Shown: positions 8,827 to 17,781, counted from the stretch's first letter. The stretch is 64,000 bases of DNA from Nocardia vinacea (GCF_035920345.1 NZ_CP109149.1:10106001-10170000); one strand, 5' to 3'. Notes: generated from the letters alone by a model not told the origin. Translations and numbers: made by a program.

Positions 8827-9513
8827 ATGGCACAGGCACCTTCGGCAGCACAGCAGATAGTGCTGTTGGTGCTGTTCGTGCTCCCGGGGATCAGTTACCA
8901 GTTCATTCGAGAGCGCCTACGTGGGCAGGTCCCAGGCGAGAAGGATCTTGGCGAGCGGGTACTGCGGGCAATCGCCGCGAGCATCATCCTGAACAGCATC
9001 TACCTGATAATCGCGGGTCCAGAAATCGTGAACCTGATCGTGCCCACTCATGGGGCATGGTTCACAACGGTTTCCACACACCCCCGCCAGATCACCACAG
9101 TTGGCCTAGCCCTACTCGTCGCCATACCCGCAGCAGCCGCTTGGTTGGTAAGCGCAGTCGAACGTCGTCGAAGCCCTTCCCGATTCCATCCCGTCCCCAC
9201 CGCCTGGGACAGCGCATTCCGCACTCGCTCAGCCTGTTTCGTGCGAGCCAGGCTAAAAAGTGGCGACTGGGTGGGTGGCTGGTACGGAAACAACTCGCAC
9301 GCCTCGGCGTACCCCAATCCCGCCGACCTGTTTTTGGAAGCGGCGCGCGAGATGACCGATGACGGACGTTTCGGGCCACGTGTCCAGCAGTCTGCGGGAC
9401 TCTATCTACGCATGGACGATGTCGAAATCCTCGAATTCGTCCACACCACCCCCACCATTGAGAACCCACAATCCGCTTGCCCCAATGAACAGGAGCAGAC
9501 CCATGGCGAATGA
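8827..9513 (+). CDS. DUF6338-like membrane protein
   Basis: A 228-aa protein with an N-terminal hydrophobic helix (IVLLVLFVLPGISYQF), a second and third hydrophobic stretch (about residues 47-65 and 90-110) and a soluble C-terminal part of ~120 residues. The pattern of a membrane anchor with GDWVGGWYG...SHASAYPNPADLFLEAA and a late YLRMDDVEILEF matches what I recall of DUF6338 proteins from actinobacteria; their function is not established. The ATG at 8827 follows GGGAAG; a TTG at 8818 is possible. It lies 75 bp after the CHAT gene on the same strand and overlaps the next small gene by 11 bp, so it probably belongs to the same operon. Confidence 0.55.
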   Translation: MAQAPSAAQQIVLLVLFVLPGISYQFIRERLRGQVPGEKDLGERVLRAIAASIILNSIYLIIAGPEIVNLIVPTHGAWFTTVSTHPRQITTVGLALLVAIPAAAAWLVSAVERRRSPSRFHPVPTAWDSAFRTRSACFVRARLKSGDWVGGWYGNNSHASAYPNPADLFLEAAREMTDDGRFGPRVQQSAGLYLRMDDVEILEFVHTTPTIENPQSACPNEQEQTHGE

Positions 9514-9715
9514 GAAGCCGACCGGGCCCCTACAAGAGTGGTTCAACAAGGCAACAGCCGGCGAACCGGACGACACACGCGGCCACCGGCCGAGGAAGGG
9601 CCCGACTGAACCCGACGCACCACCGCACGGACGTGCCTCGGCCTCGGCACACGACAGCAGCCCGGCAGCCGACAGCACGCAGACAACGCAACAAGATCCG
9701 ACCGGATCGGAATAA
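9503..9715 (+). CDS. Small disordered hydrophilic protein
   Basis: A 70-aa protein (starts MANEKPTGPLQEWFNKA) with AGGAGCAG just upstream and an 11-bp overlap with the DUF6338-like gene. After a short amphipathic N-terminal helix (residues 7-16) it is rich in Pro, Ser, Thr, Asp and His and likely unstructured. No domain recognised. The overlap indicates co-translation with the membrane protein, so it may be its cytosolic partner. Confidence 0.5.
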   Translation: MANEKPTGPLQEWFNKATAGEPDDTRGHRPRKGPTEPDAPPHGRASASAHDSSPAADSTQTTQQDPTGSE

Positions 9716-10284
9716 CTACTGGTGGGATACTGCCGCGCCGACCTGGTGTCGGTGGAACAGCGAGACGGCGGTGGGTTCTGATGCCTCGCTGTTCTTGCGG
9801 AGCATCCAATAGGCGCTCCCGCACGAAGACTGCGACGTAGGCGCGAGTGCGGGTCACCCGGATCCACCTCCCGCTCACACAGCAGCAGATACTCCGCCAG
9901 CCCGCGCGCCCGTGCGCATCGATCGTGCCCGGTGCCCTCCCGATATCAACCCTGATGCCCAGTCACACCGCAGCCTGCTCGTGCCGACCCAACACCGGAC
10001 ACTCCTGCATCAGCGCCATCGTGCCCAAGCCTGACTTCCAAGTCGGCGGTCACCCGAGGAGGCATGATCACCGACCGGGCCAGGTTCCACGTAACTTTAA
10101 GATGATCAAGCCAGATGTTCGGGCGAGCAAAACCGAAACTTCTCCAGGTAGGAGTTGGAACCCGGAGCTGCCGTACATTTGCCTTCTGATCAGATTTGTC
10201 TTTCTGTGGAATCTGATTTGTAAAGTTGGCCCCTATTTGCCCTGGTTGACGGAGACGATGAGCAACAGCGTGGGGGCGCCGGAG
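9716..10284 (-). other. Non-coding or decayed DNA
   Basis: No frame keeps natural protein composition for more than a few dozen codons. On the minus strand short plausible fragments appear (for example GLAEYLLLCEREVDPGDP near 9860-9900 and TRAYVAVFVRERLLDA near 9800-9840, in different frames), which suggests an old broken gene, but nothing can be named. Between about 10080 and 10250 the sequence is AT-richer than the surroundings. Confidence 0.4.
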
Positions 10285-10504
10285 CTCCAACCTGGCGGGG
10301 TGTCGCTCCGGCGAGTGTGGGGACGTCGACCAGCCGCTCGAGGAGCTGGTCGAGCGCGGCTTTTCCTTCATCGACCGCGGCGCGCTCGTCTTCGGAGAGC
10401 GGGACGTTGGCGGGCATGCATTGCAGGTTCTCCATGACCTCCAGTAGCTGGCCCTTGCTGGAGTCCTTGAGGGAGTAGAAGTCGCAACGAGCGCAGGATT
10501 CGGT
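10285..10504 (-). pseudogene. C-terminal fragment of a site-specific integrase
   Basis: On the minus strand about 73 codons read CARCDFYSLKDSSKGQLLE...LSEDERAAVDEGKAALDQLLERL..VPT..G.TPRQ. This is the zinc-finger and helical tail that I recognise from large actinobacterial tyrosine-recombinase-type integrases of transposons (CxxCDFYxPKxSSKAQLLEA...). The catalytic part is missing: upstream the frame runs directly into decayed TPR sequence. It is a relic of an integration event. Confidence 0.5.
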
Positions 10505-10519
10505 GCGGACATACCGATG

Positions 10520-11026
10520 ACCCGGAAATGCGCCTCGATAGCTGCCTCCAGGTCCGCCTGCTCCGCTTGCGGCGTACCGGGCTCGCAGGGCGACACCGAG
10601 GTCCAACAGTCTATGGGCACGGTCGGGATTGTCTTCGGGAGTGGCGTCATCAACGGCATCGCGAAACGCCTCGATAGCCTCGTCTAGATCGAGCTGGTCC
10701 CCGAGCGCGTTGTTCCGCTCGACAGTGCTGCACCGAGCTTGCTGAAGTAGAGGCGCGGTGGGGATGACCGGCGGGAGCAGCGGCAGCGGTGCAAGTAGAG
10801 GAGGTCGATGGCCTCATCCAGGTCGGCAAGCAGTCTCGTCTGGTCATGTCTGTTATTCGGCATCGTCGCGAGGACCCCCTCATACGTGGCTCGCTGGCCT
10901 ATGGGGGGCGGTGAGCATGGCGTCGCGCAGCAGATCAATCGCGGCGTCGAGCGCGCCCGGCTGTTTGGTTCGCTGGTATTCGTAGTAGGGACCGATCCAG
11001 CGGTCGTCGCCGGGGTGTGACATCAT
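10520..11026 (-). pseudogene. Decayed TPR-repeat gene
   Basis: Reading the minus strand from a MM start at 11026 gives MMSHPGDDRWIGPYYEYQ, then KQPGALDAAIDLLRDAM and a frame break near 10890. The theme continues in another frame (TRLLADLDEAIDLL) and again in a third (LDLDEAIEAFRDAVDDATPEDNPDRAHRLLDLGVALRARYA, to ~10565). The DLDEAI...A(V/M)..P..P.R...LGVALR pattern is the same TPR unit used by the intact TPR-CHAT protein at 5.1-8.7 kb. At least two frameshifts and a junction with integrase sequence mean it is dead. It could be the remains of a second CHAT-type gene. Confidence 0.6.
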
Positions 11027-11476
11027 AGCCGCCGCAGTGGCGGCGGCATCTGCGGAAATAGCGTCGCCACGTAGATCAGCTGAGATTCCACACGCGGCAA
11101 TAAAATGATCGACCGGACCGTTTGAGTGCCTCGTCGATCTGGTCGATGAGCTGCTCGATGTCCGGCACTCTCATGCTGCGGGAAAGCATGGCGAGTACGA
11201 CTGCCGATCTGCGGTATTCATCGCTCGGGGCTTGCGGGGCCTTCGGGATATCTACCCGGCCACACCGTGTTGCACAGCTGTCCCCCGAAGGGGTCGATGG
11301 TGGGCGCCGACCCATGCGAGCATGTCGTCGTCGAGCCAATAGTAATCGACCCTCATGTGCCTGTCCGCGCCGAGTGATCGTGCTCCTGAAATGCGTAATG
11401 ATTCAGGCTACCCAGACTGATGCCCCTGGCACCGGTGAATGCCTTGCCAAAGCACACCGGACAGTCGAGTCTGAAG
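11027..11476 (-). other. Gap with a short TPR-like remnant on the minus strand
   Basis: Minus-strand codons around 11110-11220 read SDEYRRSAVVLAMLSRSMRV then PDIEQLIDQIDEALKRSG, a plausible continuation of the decayed TPR gene to its left, but separated from it by stops. The plus strand just before 11477 holds in-frame codons from 11420 that could extend the next gene, without a convincing ribosome site. Confidence 0.3.
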
Positions 11477-12367
11477 ATGGCGGTAGTTGAACACAGCTTT
11501 TTGCCGAAGATTGTGGGCGGGGACGTGTCACGAGTGATCGCAGACGGGACCGTCATGGATGAGAACAATCTCAACGAGCTCTACGGCGCGTGCCGCCGCA
11601 AGGCGATCGCCGAAGGGGCTCTTAAGCCCCAAGGGATGAAGGAAGGTGCGATCGCCAACCATATGGCCGCGAACGGTCAACGCTGGGCGGATTCTCCGAC
11701 CGCCCAAGATCGCTTGAGCCGCGCGATCCAGGCATGTGTGCTCAGCGCGGTCCCTTGCATGTGGACCGACTGCCAGTGCGTCAATCCCGCCGGCGCATCA
11801 CGTTGCCTGCACTGTGGGCGCCCGCCCAGCCGCAGTCCGCATACGAGCGCCGCCGTCGACAGTCATACATCCGCACCCTTGATCGGGACGGTTTTCGAGG
11901 CACCGCGGGCCGTGGACATCGTAGCGCTGAGGCCCGCTCGTCTCATCGTCGTCGCGGTGTCGGCGCTATTTCTCTGGATCCTGTCCAAGCCCGTCTTCCT
12001 CACCGTCGTGCCGGTGTTAGGGGTGCTGACGCTGCTCGCACAGTTCGGACTGTCGGGCGACGGCTCGGGACGCTCAGCCTTCGATTCGATGTGTCAGGGT
12101 GTCCGGCGCGCAATAGTGGGGAATGGCGTGGTGCAGCGGATGCAGGCACAAGAGTTCCCCGTTGCGGACCCGGACGGACGCATCTGGAAAGTGAGCGTTG
12201 TTCCGACCGGACCCGTCGGGCTGTCGAAAGGTAGCGAGGTGCGGCTCGAGGGCGCGTGGCACGCGGGCGGGAAGTTCACGGCCCGGAGCGTGGAGAACAC
12301 CGCCAGCGGGGCGAAGTATGTGGGACGCACCTTCCGATGGAGCTGGAAGGTCGCAGGCACCCACTGA
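11477..12367 (+). CDS. Zinc-ribbon membrane protein, hypothetical
   Basis: A protein of 296 aa from ATG 11477 (315 aa if started at ATG 11420). An N-terminal helical region (~100 residues with LNELYGACRRKAIAEG) is followed by a short zinc ribbon with paired cysteines (CQC...CLHCG), a Ser/Thr-rich linker, one long or two short membrane helices (about residues 165-205: LIVVAVSALFLWIL...VFLTVVPVLGVLTLLA) and a C-terminal ~90-residue beta-rich domain ending RTFRWSWKVAG. No family recognised. The gene stands alone, and its stop is 4 bases before the left copy of the 54-bp repeat. Confidence 0.5.
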   Translation: MAVVEHSFLPKIVGGDVSRVIADGTVMDENNLNELYGACRRKAIAEGALKPQGMKEGAIANHMAANGQRWADSPTAQDRLSRAIQACVLSAVPCMWTDCQCVNPAGASRCLHCGRPPSRSPHTSAAVDSHTSAPLIGTVFEAPRAVDIVALRPARLIVVAVSALFLWILSKPVFLTVVPVLGVLTLLAQFGLSGDGSGRSAFDSMCQGVRRAIVGNGVVQRMQAQEFPVADPDGRIWKVSVVPTGPVGLSKGSEVRLEGAWHAGGKFTARSVENTASGAKYVGRTFRWSWKVAGTH

Positions 12368-12371
12368 ACGC

Positions 12372-12425
12372 GCTGATCTACCGGCTTTACTGGTGCGAAT
12401 CCGCGGCAAAAACGATAGATCTCGG
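12372..12425 (+). repeat. Left copy of a 54-bp direct repeat with internal dyad
   Basis: This 54-bp segment matches 42118-42171 in the same orientation at 49 of 54 positions without gaps. It contains the arms GATCTA.CGG.TTT and AAAAACGATAGATC, which are near-complementary to each other, around a GCGAAT.CGC core. The mismatches lie in the left arm, in the spacer and at the centre. A similar tract of this length is not expected by chance. It may be a recombination or attachment site of the segment between the copies, or a shared bidirectional terminator; both copies lie just past gene ends. Confidence 0.6.
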
Positions 12426-12858
12426 TCTTCTAGCGACCGGATTGGGGCGAACTCGCGACATTTGCGTGTTCATAGCTTTAGAGATTACCGCCACCGGCAT
12501 CGAAAGCGCCTCCACGACGAGCTCACGGCCTTGAGTGAGATTCGTTTCGTAGTCATGCATTCCGGGAGCTCGGGTGTCGAACGGTCCGGCAGGTGGCCCT
12601 GGATCGTCGATTGCGGCTGTGGTGCAATGGGTTTGCGCGGTGGGTGTTGTCTTGGTAAGACCTGGAAGCGAATGCATCGTTGAGTTGCCGGCGGGATGGG
12701 CTGTCCAGCAGCACACTTGGCTGGCGGCAGGATGGCGCGGCATCGCTAGGCCTGCGCGCGGATCAGCAGTAACGGTGCGCATCGCTGCGGTGTGGTTGCC
12801 GAACTCTGTGACCCATGAAGCGAATCTAAAGCGAATTTCGACTGTATGTCAACGGTCA
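12426..12858. other. No gene recognised
   Basis: Short ORFs exist in several frames but none has natural composition. A region between the 54-bp repeat and the integrase fragment could hold the recombination substrate of that integrase; no further repeat was found. Confidence 0.4.
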
Positions 12859-13305
12859 TTACCGCCACCGCTGCTCCCATGGCGAGAGTGGATGGTAGGG
12901 GGATTGGGCGAGTGGGTGTGGTTGCCCGGTCAGCGCCGAAAGTGCGTGGGCGACTTCGATAATGCCGGCTTTGGTGTAGATCGGTGTCGATCCCTGGTAG
13001 GCGGTGTTGTCGGTGTGTCCGGCGTAGGCGTGGGCGACAGCTAGCCCGAATTCTCGTTCGACGTAGGTGAGTGTGGTGTGTCGTATCCAGTGTGGGGTGA
13101 CCTGCATCCGCGCTGCCCATGGCAGGTGTGCGTGGATTCGCTTGCGTAGGTAGTCGTATCGGCCTTGTCCGAGGGGGCGTCCATCGCGATACCGCAGGAC
13201 CCGGGTGGTGGCGGGTTTGCCGCGTCGATGGTCGGCGTGTGTGACAAGGCGGGTCATCAGTAGTGGTGAGATCGGTTGCCAGCGCATCGTTCGGCCACGG
13301 TCCAC
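12859..13305 (-). pseudogene. Tyrosine recombinase (integrase), catalytic C-terminal half only
   Basis: 148 codons from a GTG at 13305. The C-terminal active site of tyrosine recombinases is readable: HWIRH (box II H-x-x-R), then AHAYAGHT, then the nucleophile in STPIYTKAGI. The first catalytic Arg, the core-binding domain and the N-terminal half are missing; a stop lies eight codons upstream (13327-13329) and no other frame upstream supplies them. Intact family members have roughly 300-400 residues. Such enzymes integrate or excise mobile elements and usually sit beside an attachment site; the 54-bp repeat is about 430 bp downstream of its stop. Probably inactive. Confidence 0.7.
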
Positions 13306-13710
13306 GGAATGTGTACGAGCGGACGGTTATCGACTGCCACGGCGACAAGCCCCTTCAGCAATCTGGCCGACCGCGATCACACGATGGTGCACTAGGTACG
13401 GCCTGTTCTCGTCGGCGCGATCGAGTACCGCGAAAACTAGGAAAGTAGCGGTTATCGGGGGGATTCTCGTCGGAGTTAGCACAAGATTGGCAGCAGAAAG
13501 GGCCTGGTCCGCAGTGGTCGATCATGTGCTTTCCGGTGTTCGACGCCGCCAGTGGGCGAGATTGTTGCGGGTGATGTCGGATCCCGCACGTGGAGTATGC
13601 ATCGACTCCCAAGCTCCCCGCCAACGGTCACTTACAAGGTCAATCGGCCTGTGCGCTGTGCCGACCATGACATTCCCCCACCACAACCGTGAGCACCAGC
13701 AGCGTTGGCC
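13306..13710. other. No gene recognised
   Basis: Neither strand shows a frame with consistent codon bias. The missing integrase N-terminal half is not readable here, so the DNA upstream of the integrase fragment has been replaced or has decayed. Confidence 0.4.
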
Positions 13711-14043
13711 ATGACGGGCACCCTGACAGCCGCCGCCGAAGTTGCATTCCAGATCAAGGCCAACACGTCGATCGAGTTGCAGATCGCGCAACTCGCTGAG
13801 CAGCAACGAAAATGGCAGACGAGGTTTGCAGCCATCGAGCAGCAGCTCTCGATGCACAAGCACGAGATGGCGCTTGCACGTGAGCACGCCGAGTCTGTGG
13901 CGAATCAGGCCAGGGCAGAGGCGCAGGCGGACATGAAGGCGTTCGGGGATGCACTGGACAAGGTCACCGCGCTCGATCTCAGATGGGCAATCGCGGGCAT
14001 TCTCATCAACTCTGTCGGCGTCGCGATGTGCTACTGGACATAG
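13711..14043 (+). CDS. Coiled-coil protein with C-terminal membrane helix
   Basis: A 110-aa protein. Residues ~10-85 form a continuous charged/Ala/Gln-rich helix (IELQIAQLAEQQRKWQTRF...HEMALAREHAESVANQ), likely a coiled coil, followed by a single C-terminal hydrophobic helix (WAIAGILINSVGVAMCYW). It is therefore likely tail-anchored with the coil in the cytosol. The ATG at 13711 is chosen over the TTG six bases upstream. It converges on the gene at 14176-14925, whose product also has a membrane helix. No family recognised. Confidence 0.55.
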   Translation: MTGTLTAAAEVAFQIKANTSIELQIAQLAEQQRKWQTRFAAIEQQLSMHKHEMALAREHAESVANQARAEAQADMKAFGDALDKVTALDLRWAIAGILINSVGVAMCYWT

Positions 14044-14175
14044 ATCTGCGACCATCCCGACGCATATGCACCACACGAACGTGTCGTAGGCACCGCGGCT
14101 ACGCGATTTCGAAACCGCGACGGCTCCGAGGCGTCAGTCGAGGATCGGACAGCAGCGGCTAACGAGCACGGCTGG

Positions 14176-14925
14176 TTACGGCTGGGCCAGCGTCCGAACA
14201 AGCACCGCCTCAACCTCTCGCGGGGCACCGCCGGCAACATCCACGGAGAACACGGCTTCGAATGGGCCTCCAGACCGCACCGCCGGATGATCGAGGAACT
14301 CGGCTTTCTGGCACAGCTTGGCCGCTCCTGCGGTACCGAATGCTGTTCCACCAGCGAGGATCAAGATAGTTCTCCGTGCATTGAACGGGCTGATGGCACG
14401 AACCACGAAGCCGTGGTCGGTGCGGGTCTTCTTGCCGTCGGGAGTGCGCACCCTGGACCACGTTTGACCCGACTGCCGGTCATACACAGCCGAACGCTCC
14501 CTCGAGGGCTGCGCGAGACTGCCGAACCCCACATTGAGATTGAGGCGCGCCAAGGCGTCCGCGGTCACAGCGTTAGTCCCGGGACCGCCGATCAGAATCA
14601 GGTTGCTGCGCCAGTCGTCGTCGTTCAGCCTGTTCGACGGCCGCACAACAAGTTTGTCTATACCCAGTGTGCTCACCGCATCCTGCAATGTGACGAGAGC
14701 GACGACGTCGCCGAGGCCCACCCATTCGGTTCTTTCGATCGTCTGGTCTTCACCGACCTGGTGGATCGGGGTGATCACTCGGAACTCGCCGTTCGCGTAC
14801 GGCTTCCAGAAAGCTCGGGTGCTTCGCGTTCGCCATCGGTTGCGAGCCTGATTGCTCGACAGCCCTACGCCGAACGCGATGCCGGCGGCCAGAAGATTGA
14901 TTCCGAGATCCTGAAGCTCCTGCAC
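14176..14925 (-). CDS. Membrane-anchored protein with a Gly-rich LIGGPGTN motif
   Basis: A 249-aa protein from GTG 14925. The N-terminus carries a hydrophobic helix (LGINLLAAGIAFGVGL). The rest alternates strands and helices: VVALVTLQDAVSTLG, then LILIGGPGTNAVTADAL and later ILILAGGTAFGTAGAAKL, a pattern suggestive of a Rossmann-like nucleotide- or ligand-binding fold. The overall layout (membrane anchor plus sensor-like domain) recalls conflict-system sensors, but I cannot name the family. Same-strand neighbours are far away. Confidence 0.5.
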   Translation of the reverse strand: MQELQDLGINLLAAGIAFGVGLSSNQARNRWRTRSTRAFWKPYANGEFRVITPIHQVGEDQTIERTEWVGLGDVVALVTLQDAVSTLGIDKLVVRPSNRLNDDDWRSNLILIGGPGTNAVTADALARLNLNVGFGSLAQPSRERSAVYDRQSGQTWSRVRTPDGKKTRTDHGFVVRAISPFNARRTILILAGGTAFGTAGAAKLCQKAEFLDHPAVRSGGPFEAVFSVDVAGGAPREVEAVLVRTLAQP

Positions 14926-15027
14926 ACCCGCCCATCCTGCCGTACTTGCTGCGCTGTCACCGTCGCACCGAGTGCATCAATTTTCCACGGGCACAGCCGT
15001 TTTGATCGTGGAAAATTGGGTTCTGGG

Positions 15028-15840
15028 TCAGGATGTAGACAGGTCGCCGGATCGGCCTGCACGTTTGCGGCTGGCGTGCATACGGCACGCGGTGGAGCAG
15101 TAGCGCCCGGGCCGTCCGGTCGAGGCTCGGGTGAGGACCTTCGTGCATTTCGGTGCCGCGCACCGAGTTTCGTAACAGCCGCGCCCAGCCGGGGTGTCGC
15201 TGTTACGGAACTCCGTCAGTGGCAGCATGCCGGCGTCAGGAGTGTTGAGTGGGTGGTTGGACCATAGGACCTCGGTCCGTTCGTGGCGGGCCCCGCCCTG
15301 GGTGGTGAAGGCTGCCATCTCGTAGCGGTACCAGTGCGGGTAGAGCTCGCGGTCATACAGGTCGCTGGCATACCCGGACAGCACCGCGGTGGCCTGGCAG
15401 GCGTGCAGCGCGGCCGCCAGTTCCCGATGCTCCGATGCTGCGCCCATCTCGTGGCGGTAGTTGCGGTCTCGGGTAGTGCCGAGATACGGCGGGTCCATAT
15501 ACAGCAGCGCGGAACGATGGCGGCCGTAAGTGGCGATCAGATCCAGCGCCGGACGCGATTCCAGCGATACTGCGGCTAGACGCTCCGCGGCGGGCAGCAT
15601 CCGCTCCACGTAGGCCGCCAGATAGCCCGGCATGGACACTCCGGACCCATTCGGGTCGACGTGGTGACGCCAGCCAGTGCGCCGCAATGTTCCGGTGCGA
15701 GACTGGGTGATCCGCACCCACACCCGGCGGGCCCGCTCCAGCTCGTCCAGCCCGGACACGGTCTGCAGCGAGCGGATCGCTGCGCCATCAAACAGCGCGG
15801 CATTTGCCGTGGTTGCTTGCCTGCTTGGTGCGACAATCAT
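15028..15840 (-). pseudogene. D12-class DNA adenine methyltransferase lacking its N-terminal SAM motif
   Basis: About 270 codons from ATG 15840 (the frame is open to 15963). The catalytic motif DPPY is present (LLYMDPPYLGTTR), followed by YRHEM and helical segments typical of Dam-like D12 N6-adenine methylases. A Cys-rich C-terminus (CAAPKC...GRYCSTAC) looks like a zinc finger, probably for DNA binding. The FxGxG SAM-binding motif expected near the N-terminus is absent; the homologous part starts at about residue 15 (ALFDGAAIRSL). It is probably an N-terminally deleted, inactive gene. It is divergent from, and 45 bp away from, the Mrr-like nuclease gene on the other strand. Confidence 0.68.
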
Positions 15841-15885
15841 GGGCGGCGAGCACGATCCGGGTTGCGGAACAAGATGAGGAGACCG

Positions 15886-17781
15886 ATGGCACGCGTGCCG
15901 TGGGCAGCGCTTTCGGGCGAAGACGTCGAGGCCGTTGTCGCGAACCTGCTCTACAACGAACACCAGCGAGCGTGGCGGATCAGGCCCTCACAAGGCGATT
16001 ACGGCATCGACGTGATTGTGCCCCGTGACGTCGGCGGCTCCACGGTGTGGGATGTCTACCAGATCAAGAAGTTCGCGCTTAACCTCGATGACAGCCAGAA
16101 ACGACAGGTCGAGAAGTCGTTCCGACGCCTGATGATCGGGCTGGTACGCAGAGGCTTCCCGCTCGGTGACTGGTATCTGGTTATGCCGTTGGACCCGACG
16201 ACCGACAATCTCTCCTGGTTCGAGAAGATGCCCGACACGGTCATCGACGACATGTTCGCCGAGAACCCCAAATTGGCTATCTCGGCCGAGGAGCGCGACA
16301 AGCCCCTGACCATCGATGAGCAAGCGATCATCAGGGCGTGGCGTCAGGCCCCGGGACGCATCATCGAGTGGCACGGCCTGAACTATTGCGAAGCAATGAT
16401 CGCCAAACACTGGTACGTCCAGGACTATTATCTCAACGGTGGCCGCGAGCGTCTGAAGAACGCCGTCGCTGACGTCGCGAAGATCCTGCAGCGAGATATC
16501 ACGTTGCGTGACAACGATTCCGAGACCTCGGTACTTACTCCCGCCGAGATCCGTGAACATCTCGTGCGTGTGCAGGGGGCACTGGACGGGGATCCACACT
16601 TCCGATACGGGGTGAGCCTGGATCCACACAGGCCCGAGTTGCGCGAGGAGCGAGATCTTCTCGCCGCGGCGCAGGAGATCGCCTCGGACGGATCGTGTCT
16701 CACTTTCCGCATCTACCAACGGTTCGACGAATCACTCAACGAACGTCCCATTCCCATACGCCTGGTCTATGCGTTCGAGGACCCTGGCTTCGACCAACGA
16801 GCCTTCGACCGGTGGCGCAAATACGGCACCCCGGCCACCTTTCCCGCCAGCGTCGATGTCGACCTGCCCGGAGGCCTCGCATTAACGGGCACAGCGAGTG
16901 TCGTGCGCGTCAGCGCGGCCCGCAACCGCCGATACGAGATCCGGCTACGGGTCAGTGCACCAACAGGCCCTGTCGGTCGCGAGCACCTGTTCAAGATGAC
17001 CTCGACCACCGGTCCCGACGGCACCGGGGTGTGGACCCGCGGCATCGACGCCAGCGGGCTCATCACCACTGAAGGCCTCATCGACAGGAGTGGCGAGCAC
17101 GGTCACCTGTCCTTTACGTTGCGCGACACCACAGGACTCGAGGCCGCCGTGGTGCTACCAGCGATGGAGTTCCTCGCATCGATGACACACCCCAATACGC
17201 TGCAACTGGGTGAGAAGTACGGGCCATTCCATGACTTCCATCAAATCCCTGTCGGTCAGCAGCTGATCCACCCGCAAGGACTCAAATATCTGCGCGCTCT
17301 GGCAACACTCCAAACACACACCACGACACCGATTCTCGTACCCGAGCTCACTAACCTCACGGTCACTGACTTCCGGAACGTCATTAGTGCCGCATCGCTG
17401 ATCGAAGAACCTGTCGTTGTGGGGACCTGGGAACCCTTCGAATGCGATGTGACCAATGGCGACCTCGATCTCGACGACCACTACCAGATGGCGTTCGACA
17501 GCGAGTTAATTACGGAGATCGGCTCACAGAAGGTGACGATCCCAGGTGTTGTCACGACGACCATGATGTCGGCCCGAATGGAGGATCTCAGCGATGGGCG
17601 GGCCCGCGTGCTGCCGCATCTCAATGCCACCGCGCACCGGACGTATCACCCTGACGGATCAATCCCCGCAGGCACACATTTGCCCCTCGTCGCCGCAGCT
17701 CGTCCGGCTAGTGACGCCGCCGAAGGCGACTTCGGCGCATCAGATGTCGCGCAGGACGCGGACGGTAGTACACCCTCATAG
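15886..17781 (+). CDS. Mrr-like PD-(D/E)xK nuclease with large C-terminal region
   Basis: A 631-aa protein; ATG 15886 has AGGAG at 15877. The first ~70 residues carry a restriction-endonuclease-like core: Glu15 in the first helix, Asp42 in DYGIDVIV and Gln59-x-Lys61 in YQIKKF, matching the D...QxK active site of Mrr-type nucleases. The following ~550 residues have no recognised domain: a helical part (to ~230), then alternating strands with VRVSAARNRRYEIRLRV and a late EPVVVGTWEPF, perhaps a target-sensing module. It resembles single-protein defence nucleases. The methylase relic beside it could be the leftover modification partner, or the two may be unrelated. Confidence is good for the nuclease core, low for the system. 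Confidence 0.65.
   Translation: MARVPWAALSGEDVEAVVANLLYNEHQRAWRIRPSQGDYGIDVIVPRDVGGSTVWDVYQIKKFALNLDDSQKRQVEKSFRRLMIGLVRRGFPLGDWYLVMPLDPTTDNLSWFEKMPDTVIDDMFAENPKLAISAEERDKPLTIDEQAIIRAWRQAPGRIIEWHGLNYCEAMIAKHWYVQDYYLNGGRERLKNAVADVAKILQRDITLRDNDSETSVLTPAEIREHLVRVQGALDGDPHFRYGVSLDPHRPELREERDLLAAAQEIASDGSCLTFRIYQRFDESLNERPIPIRLVYAFEDPGFDQRAFDRWRKYGTPATFPASVDVDLPGGLALTGTASVVRVSAARNRRYEIRLRVSAPTGPVGREHLFKMTSTTGPDGTGVWTRGIDASGLITTEGLIDRSGEHGHLSFTLRDTTGLEAAVVLPAMEFLASMTHPNTLQLGEKYGPFHDFHQIPVGQQLIHPQGLKYLRALATLQTHTTTPILVPELTNLTVTDFRNVISAASLIEEPVVVGTWEPFECDVTNGDLDLDDHYQMAFDSELITEIGSQKVTIPGVVTTTMMSARMEDLSDGRARVLPHLNATAHRTYHPDGSIPAGTHLPLVAAARPASDAAEGDFGASDVAQDADGSTPS

Noticed and set aside
12372..12425. 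54-bp repeat as an intrinsic terminator pair only
   Set aside because: Not excluded, but the high identity of the spacer between copies exceeds what a terminator needs, so it is kept as a candidate recombination repeat.
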